Assembly: GCF_012922555.1 (NCBI RefSeq)
Contig: NZ_WIPK01000010.1
Coordinates: forward strand, 51,044 to 115,043
Direction of reading: 5' to 3'
DNA from: Paraclostridium dentum
GTDB taxonomy: Bacteria; Bacillota; Clostridia; Peptostreptococcales; Peptostreptococcaceae
DNA: 64,000 nt
The notes under the pieces are model-generated. The model was not told where the DNA came from and made no database searches. It saw only the letters and a program-made list of their open reading frames with translations. This document shows positions 60,148 to 64,000 of the stretch, piece after piece (the first letter of the stretch is position 1; each line of letters begins with the position of its first letter). The translations under genes and the position numbers were made by a program.

Positions 60148-61425
60148 ATGTATATTTCACTAGTAGAAAATAATTATATAAAATTACAGCCAGACTGCAA
60201 TTTTATATCAGTAGCAATAAAAGGAATTAGAAAAGAGTTCGGAATTAACCAAAGTGCTCAAGATATACTAGAATTATGTAATGGAACTAACTCTCAAGAA
60301 GATATTATTGATAAGTTATGTAAAAAGTATAATGAGAATTATGACACTGTAAAAAATTTTGTAAGTCAATTTATTTTGCAATTAGAAGATGGTAATGTAG
60401 TATCTTACAATAACAATAAGAATTTAACTCCTTGCAAGATAAAAGGAAGTAAACAATATTACACTCCAGAAGTTGTTGTTTTAGAGTTGACTCATAATTG
60501 CCCATTAAAATGTAAGCATTGTTATTTAAATGCAGGAGTTGGAGACTCAATGAATTATAAAACTTTAATGAACGTTTTGGAACAAATGATAGATCAAGGG
60601 GTTCAATGTTTTCAGCTAACAGGAGGAGAACCATTTTTATATGAGCATATAGATAAGGTTATAGATTATTTAGTTAGTAAAGAAGTAAAGGTTCAGGTAA
60701 CGACAAGTGGATATATTTTAAATGATAAAATTTTAAAATGTATTGATAAGTTAGAAAATGTTAATGGACTTATACAAATTAGTATTGATGGATTTAATGA
60801 ATCACATAACTTTATAAGAGGAAAATCAGATTCATTTGAAAAAACTATAAAATTCTTAGAAGTTATTAAAAATAAGAACGTTCAATTGGTTGTAGCTACT
60901 TGCATAGCCGAGCAAGATTTCAAGGAAATAGAAGAGTTATGCATCTACTTAAAGGATAAAGGCGTAGATTTACATAGAATTGGATGGGTGTCTGAACAAG
61001 GAAGAGCCAACGAAAATAATATTAAATCTAACTTTGGATCAAATGAAATACATTTATTTATAAAAGAACTAAAAGACAAATATGAAGATGGAAAATTTAA
61101 AGTGGGAGCATTTGAAGATCATAATTCTAATAACAACCTAAATTGTGGATTAGGATATAGGATTATAAAAGTTAATCCATCATTTAAATTATCTCCATGT
61201 CCTATGATTAGCAAAGAGATAGGAGATATAAATAATGAGTCATTAGAATCGATTTATATAAGAAATTCTAATATCTTTCCTAGCTTGAAAAGTGCAGAGG
61301 AGAAGTTGTGCAAAGGATGTGAACTTATTGATAAATGCAAAGATTGTATTGCAGAATCAATAGTTAACTATAAGAATGTAAATAAGTGCCATTGGTATTA
61401 TTCTGAAGGCATTAAAATACCTTAG
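60148..61425 (+). CDS. Radical SAM/SPASM peptide maturase
   Basis: A 425-residue enzyme. Residues 1-90 look like a PqqD-type precursor-recognition (RRE) domain (AQDILELCNGTNSQEDIIDK). The radical SAM cluster motif is CPLKCKHC near residue 117 and the SAM site is LTGGEPFLY. The C-terminus is a SPASM domain with cysteines in NCGLGYR, SPCPM, LCKGCELIDKCKDC and NKCHW, for extra iron-sulfur clusters. This is the layout of sactipeptide and ranthipeptide synthases. The start chosen is 60148 because GGAGG overlaps the ATG four codons upstream. Confidence 0.88.
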   Translation: MYISLVENNYIKLQPDCNFISVAIKGIRKEFGINQSAQDILELCNGTNSQEDIIDKLCKKYNENYDTVKNFVSQFILQLEDGNVVSYNNNKNLTPCKIKGSKQYYTPEVVVLELTHNCPLKCKHCYLNAGVGDSMNYKTLMNVLEQMIDQGVQCFQLTGGEPFLYEHIDKVIDYLVSKEVKVQVTTSGYILNDKILKCIDKLENVNGLIQISIDGFNESHNFIRGKSDSFEKTIKFLEVIKNKNVQLVVATCIAEQDFKEIEELCIYLKDKGVDLHRIGWVSEQGRANENNIKSNFGSNEIHLFIKELKDKYEDGKFKVGAFEDHNSNNNLNCGLGYRIIKVNPSFKLSPCPMISKEIGDINNESLESIYIRNSNIFPSLKSAEEKLCKGCELIDKCKDCIAESIVNYKNVNKCHWYYSEGIKIP

Positions 61426-61440
61426 ATTAAGGAGATACAT

Positions 61441-61620
61441 ATGAAAAAGGAAACCATGCTATATACCTTTAAAATTATAAGAATTGTTGTATTGGTGTAT
61501 TTAATATTCCAGTACTATAACACTAAAGAGATTGAATACTTAATATTTTCAATTCCATTTTTTATAGGTATTTTTATAACTTATATACAAAAATTTAATA
61601 ATATTAAAAAGTGTAAATGA
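61441..61620 (+). CDS. Small membrane protein, possible immunity protein
   Basis: A 59-residue protein with two hydrophobic helices (IIRIVVLVYLIFQYY and YLIFSIPFFIGIFITYIQ) and basic ends. It starts 15 bases after the maturase stop behind AAGGAGATACAT and is the last gene before the operon terminator. Small two-helix proteins at this position are often bacteriocin immunity factors; this is inference only. Confidence 0.6.
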   Translation: MKKETMLYTFKIIRIVVLVYLIFQYYNTKEIEYLIFSIPFFIGIFITYIQKFNNIKKCK

Positions 61621-61658
61621 ATGGGTCTTATATTTAGATCCATTCATTTACACTTTTT
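61606..61658 (+). terminator. Terminator of the peptide operon
   Basis: A stem with about 22 pairs and one mismatch (AAAAAGTGTAAATGAATGG...) with arms 61606-61628 and 61636-61658, then T residues. The 5' arm overlaps the last codons of the small membrane protein. Confidence 0.88.
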
Positions 61659-61720
61659 TATTCATAGTATAATTTGTAGTATATAATATCTCATATATTA
61701 GATATTTGTAAGTTTATTTA

Positions 61721-61810
61721 TGTTATAATAATAAATGGAAATTACAATCTAAGAGTGACTGTTTCTATACGAAGGATAAAACCTACTTCCAATAGGAAGG
61801 AGGTGGAAGT
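61721..61810 (+). promoter_or_regulatory. Toxin-gene promoter and hairpin masking the ribosome binding site
   Basis: An extended -10 (TGTTATAAT, hexamer 61724-61729) leads to a leader in which ACCTACTTCC (61781-61790) pairs with GGAAGGAGGT (61795-61804) at nine of ten positions. The hairpin covers the ribosome binding site just before the ATG at 61811. Type I toxin mRNAs are commonly locked this way. Confidence 0.65.
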
Positions 61811-61933
61811 ATGGAAATTTTAAGATTATTTTTAAACAATTCCGACGCTATATTTTTTAGCATAGTCGGATGTTTTATTTATGATAAATTAAAAAGTCAC
61901 TCTAACGGCAATAAGAGTGACCTAAATAAATAG
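61811..61933 (+). CDS. Type I toxin-like small membrane peptide
   Basis: A 40-residue peptide opening MEILRLFLNNSDAIFFSIVG, with one hydrophobic helix followed by a basic and polar tail (YDKLKSHSNGNKSDLNK). Size, helix-plus-charged-tail layout, the masked ribosome binding site and the terminator-like hairpin just downstream fit type I toxins of Firmicutes (Fst/TxpA-like and the clostridial ones). The last third also forms an RNA hairpin (GTCACTC / GAGTGAC). No antitoxin RNA was proven; it would be expected antisense to the 3' part. Confidence 0.55.
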   Translation: MEILRLFLNNSDAIFFSIVGCFIYDKLKSHSNGNKSDLNK

Positions 61934-61991
61934 ATATTTTATTTACATAGAAACTTCGCTCTATACCACTAGATTGTAGTTTCTTTTTTTT
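61853..61991 (+). repeat. 139-bp duplicated segment, copy 1
   Basis: Covers the second half of the toxin-like gene and a GAAACT / AGTTTC hairpin with a T-run. It matches 63862-64000 with two substitutions visible. Confidence 0.88.
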
Positions 61992-61992
61992 A

Positions 61993-63147
61993 CTATTCTA
62001 GATTAGATATTCCATCATGTCCAGAGTAAAAAACTTCTCCAGTATACATATGAACGGCAAAAGCATCTCCTCCATCATATACAATTTGGTAGTAATCTCC
62101 TTCTAATGTGTTAATGACGCTACCAGTAGATTCAAATTCACGGAAATTTAGTTCTTTAAGTCTTTTATCACATAGAACAATCGCTTCCCTTTCTGATATC
62201 GTCTTTCTTTCTGTTGTATCTTCATTCTCTTTGATTGTAGGCTCAGAATCGCTAATACTTTTATTGTTTGCGATATGTGTATCAATATCTATCAATTTGC
62301 CTATATTGGCAGAGTCTTCATAGTATATTGATCCATCACTTTCTTTAACGCAGTATCTGTAATCAGCATCTATTCCATCTATCATGTAATACACATATAT
62401 GTATCTAACTCCATTGTATTTACCGCCTGCAGGAATACTAGGTGTATTTTTTCCTAAAGTAAGATAGTCAGCATTTATAAAGCCTGATAACTTATCTTTG
62501 CATAATTGTAATGCTTTTTCTGATGATATAGTGTTTTCATCAGAACTTGTGCTAGTTTGAACTGATCCAAAAGTTTTAGTGAATAACTCTTTTGTTAATC
62601 CTAAATCATCCAAGTTTTGATCTTGAACATAATCAGGATTAACTTTAGCTATAGCTTTTTCACTCTCTTCTGTAGTTAGTATATTTAAACTTTTAGATAG
62701 CCTTGTAGGTGCATCATTTGATGACTCTGAAAGAGTTACAAATGTATCATTTGTTTTTTCTATTTTAAATTTAGATTTAATTATAATTTCAGGGGAACCA
62801 TGTTCATTACTTTCAAGTTCAAATAAAGTAGCATTTGTATAAGTGGATGTTTTTTTAATTTTATTTACATCCGCTTCACATGGGTATAATGCTACTACTT
62901 CATCTTCATTGAAACAGGATACTGTACCTATTTTGCTATCAACGCTATCATCATATAAGTACTTACCTTCTAATAGTTTTGCTAATGTTTCTTCTTTATT
63001 TTTTGTAACCTCGCCAGTGTCTACTTCTTTTACAACCTCATCTTTAGTAATTTTTTTAGTTTTAGATATTGGCCTCAGAACTAGAGTACATCCAACTATT
63101 ACAACAACTACTCCTAGTGCTATTAAAATTCCTTTTCTGCGATTCAT
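61993..63147 (-). CDS. Hypothetical membrane-anchored exported protein
   Basis: A 384-residue protein with an N-terminal helix (GILIALGVVVVIVGCTLVL; VVGC-like but with a long following helix, so a membrane anchor is more likely than a lipobox). Two PepSY-like repeats may be present: SSEKALQLCKDKLSGFINAD with YVYYMIDGIDADYRY, and SEREAIVLCDKRLKELNFRE with YYQIVYDGGDAFAVHMYTG. The rest is strand-rich. The start follows CGGGGGATTTATA. The function is unknown. Its 3' end abuts the toxin-like locus. Confidence 0.6.
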   Translation of the reverse strand: MNRRKGILIALGVVVVIVGCTLVLRPISKTKKITKDEVVKEVDTGEVTKNKEETLAKLLEGKYLYDDSVDSKIGTVSCFNEDEVVALYPCEADVNKIKKTSTYTNATLFELESNEHGSPEIIIKSKFKIEKTNDTFVTLSESSNDAPTRLSKSLNILTTEESEKAIAKVNPDYVQDQNLDDLGLTKELFTKTFGSVQTSTSSDENTISSEKALQLCKDKLSGFINADYLTLGKNTPSIPAGGKYNGVRYIYVYYMIDGIDADYRYCVKESDGSIYYEDSANIGKLIDIDTHIANNKSISDSEPTIKENEDTTERKTISEREAIVLCDKRLKELNFREFESTGSVINTLEGDYYQIVYDGGDAFAVHMYTGEVFYSGHDGISNLE

Positions 63148-63279
63148 TATAAATCCCCCGTTTCTTTTTATTGTGAAATTTAATTCACAAAAAAGTGACG
63201 TTTCGCAACCTTAAAAATAACTACAAAAGATATTATACATATATATTTTATCTAAATTTGTAATAATTTGTAGTCTGCA

Positions 63280-63330
63280 AATAAAAAAAATGCCTTGTTA
63301 AATTAACTAGAATTTAGCAAGACATTTTTT
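63280..63330 (-). terminator. Terminator of the zinc-ribbon protein gene
   Basis: AATGCCTTGTTAAATT pairs with AATTTAGCAAGACATT with one or two mismatches, and a T-run follows on the minus strand. Confidence 0.75.
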
Positions 63331-63356
63331 AAAAATAAATTAACTAAAATAGGATG

Positions 63357-63653
63357 TTATTGATTTATATTTTGTTTGCAATATTTACATATTGTAGCAT
63401 CTTTTAATATACGTTCCTTACAATAAGGGCATGTAATTTCATTCTTGTATTTTGAGCATATTAAAAAAGTATAAATAAGTGCGACAGGCAGTGCTAATAA
63501 AAGACCTAGCAAAATACCGCATATACCACAAACTATAAGAGCTTGTGTAGCCATTTTTATTTGATCTTTATTTTTACCTATGCAATATGGTATTAATCCT
63601 GCTATGATACCTGCTAAACCTCCAACGATAACAGTTTGTAGAAAGTCCATCAT
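63357..63653 (-). CDS. Membrane protein with C-terminal zinc ribbon
   Basis: A protein of about 98 residues with two helices (VIVGGLAGIIAGLIPYCI and ALIVCGICGILLGLLLALPV) and a C-terminal zinc ribbon of form CPYCKERILKDATICKYC. Ribbons of this kind occur in many small clostridial membrane proteins with no known role. The start at 63653 is preceded by AAGGAGGGAATT; the MYKEGI lead encodes that site and is not translated. Confidence 0.65.
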   Translation of the reverse strand: MMDFLQTVIVGGLAGIIAGLIPYCIGKNKDQIKMATQALIVCGICGILLGLLLALPVALIYTFLICSKYKNEITCPYCKERILKDATICKYCKQNINQ

Positions 63654-63861
63654 AATTCCCTCCTTATACATATGAATTGTATGACGCAGCTTTTTTAAAA
63701 ATACATGAGGACAAATTGTAATAAATCTCTAATGATATTTTGGAACCTTTTTATGGGCATGTGTATTAGGAGAATTAATCGTAAGTATCGCTGGTATAGT
63801 AATATCATCTAAAAAATTAAAAAAGTTAATTGTAAGACTTGCAAAATAGTTTATAGTTCTC

Positions 63862-64000
63862 TTTTTTAGCATAGTCTGATGTTTTATTTATGATAAATCA
63901 AAAAGTCACTCTAACGGCAATAAGAGTGACCTAAATAAATAGATATTTTATTTACATAGAAACTTCGCTCTATACCACTAGATTGTAGTTTCTTTTTTTT
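63862..64000 (+). repeat. 139-bp duplicated segment, copy 2 (toxin remnant)
   Basis: Repeats the 3' half of the toxin-like gene and its downstream hairpin, but the upstream half, start codon and masked ribosome binding site are absent. The copy runs to the window edge. It could supply an RNA homologous to the toxin mRNA 3' end. Confidence 0.8.

Noticed and set aside
63770-63851. Short frame encoding GELIVSIAGIVISSKKLKKL upstream of the second toxin segment
   Set aside because: Hydrophobic and basic like a toxin, but with no start codon in frame after the preceding stop and no homology to the toxin leader; at most a remnant.
1-64000. tRNA or rRNA genes
   Set aside because: No cloverleaf-like segment with TTCRA-type arm and no rRNA-like GC-rich stretch was noticed; a dedicated tRNA scan was not possible.

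Overview
The window is very AT-rich DNA with strong GGAGG-type ribosome binding sites, short intergenic hairpin terminators and Gram-positive lipoprotein and sortase-type signals. Tail genes like those of Clostridioides phages, a group-5 (TcdR/UviA-like) sigma factor and a DUF4179 anti-sigma protein point to a Peptostreptococcaceae-type Clostridium (Paraclostridium, Paeniclostridium or Clostridioides). That placement is inference; there is no rRNA or tRNA in the window to test it.

Region 1 (1-13.9 kb) holds scattered single genes: a VanZ-like fragment, yjdF with its azaaromatic riboswitch, two GNAT acetyltransferases, a 5'-nucleotidase-type lipoprotein, an ECF sigma factor with a DUF4179 anti-sigma gene, a VOC protein, an HExxH lipoprotein, a ClbS/DfsB-like protein, a decayed cation diffusion facilitator, a ferritin-like protein and a four-histidine haem-type membrane protein. 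Eight copies of an intergenic hairpin repeat with compensatory stem changes lie between these genes, several at gene 3' ends.

Region 2 (14.2-30.5 kb) starts with an ABC exporter plus two-component operon read leftward from 19.1 kb. A serine recombinase, murJ and an XRE repressor/DUF3169 pair with clear operators follow. Next are a sortase-anchored protein with five Ig-like repeats and, just upstream of it, an unusual sigma factor fused to a transmembrane segment and an outer domain. A putative small RNA and small surface proteins complete the region.

Region 3 (30.5-37.4 kb) looks like mobile-element debris. It has a CopG-like peptide with an operator-like inverted repeat, a replication (prim-pol) pseudogene, an orphan AgrA/AgrC-type two-component pair, an ABC ATPase relic, a 31-bp perfect palindrome and a second copy of the putative small RNA.

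Region 4 (37.0-53.4 kb) is a headless, non-contractile phage-tail module: tail terminator-like protein, tube, frameshifted gpG/gpGT chaperone, repeat-bearing tape measure, Dit, a 1555-residue tail tip/receptor-binding protein, UviB-like holin, UviA/TcdR-like sigma factor and amidase. No terminase, portal, capsid, sheath or integrase is visible, so the best reading is an F-type tailocin. An intact prim-pol gene follows, and two nearly identical 380-bp direct repeats, each carrying a small membrane-protein gene, bracket the whole segment.

Region 5 (53.4-64 kb) contains three small membrane-protein genes and then a compact peptide-natural-product (RiPP) locus: ABC ATPase, permease, TldD, a PmbA/TldE-like gene with an in-frame UGA, a 44-residue two-cysteine precursor, a radical SAM/SPASM maturase and a small membrane protein. 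The end of the window has a type I toxin-like locus with a hairpin-masked ribosome binding site, partly duplicated 2 kb downstream. The second half of the window therefore reads as a bacteriocin and mobile-element island next to ordinary chromosome.
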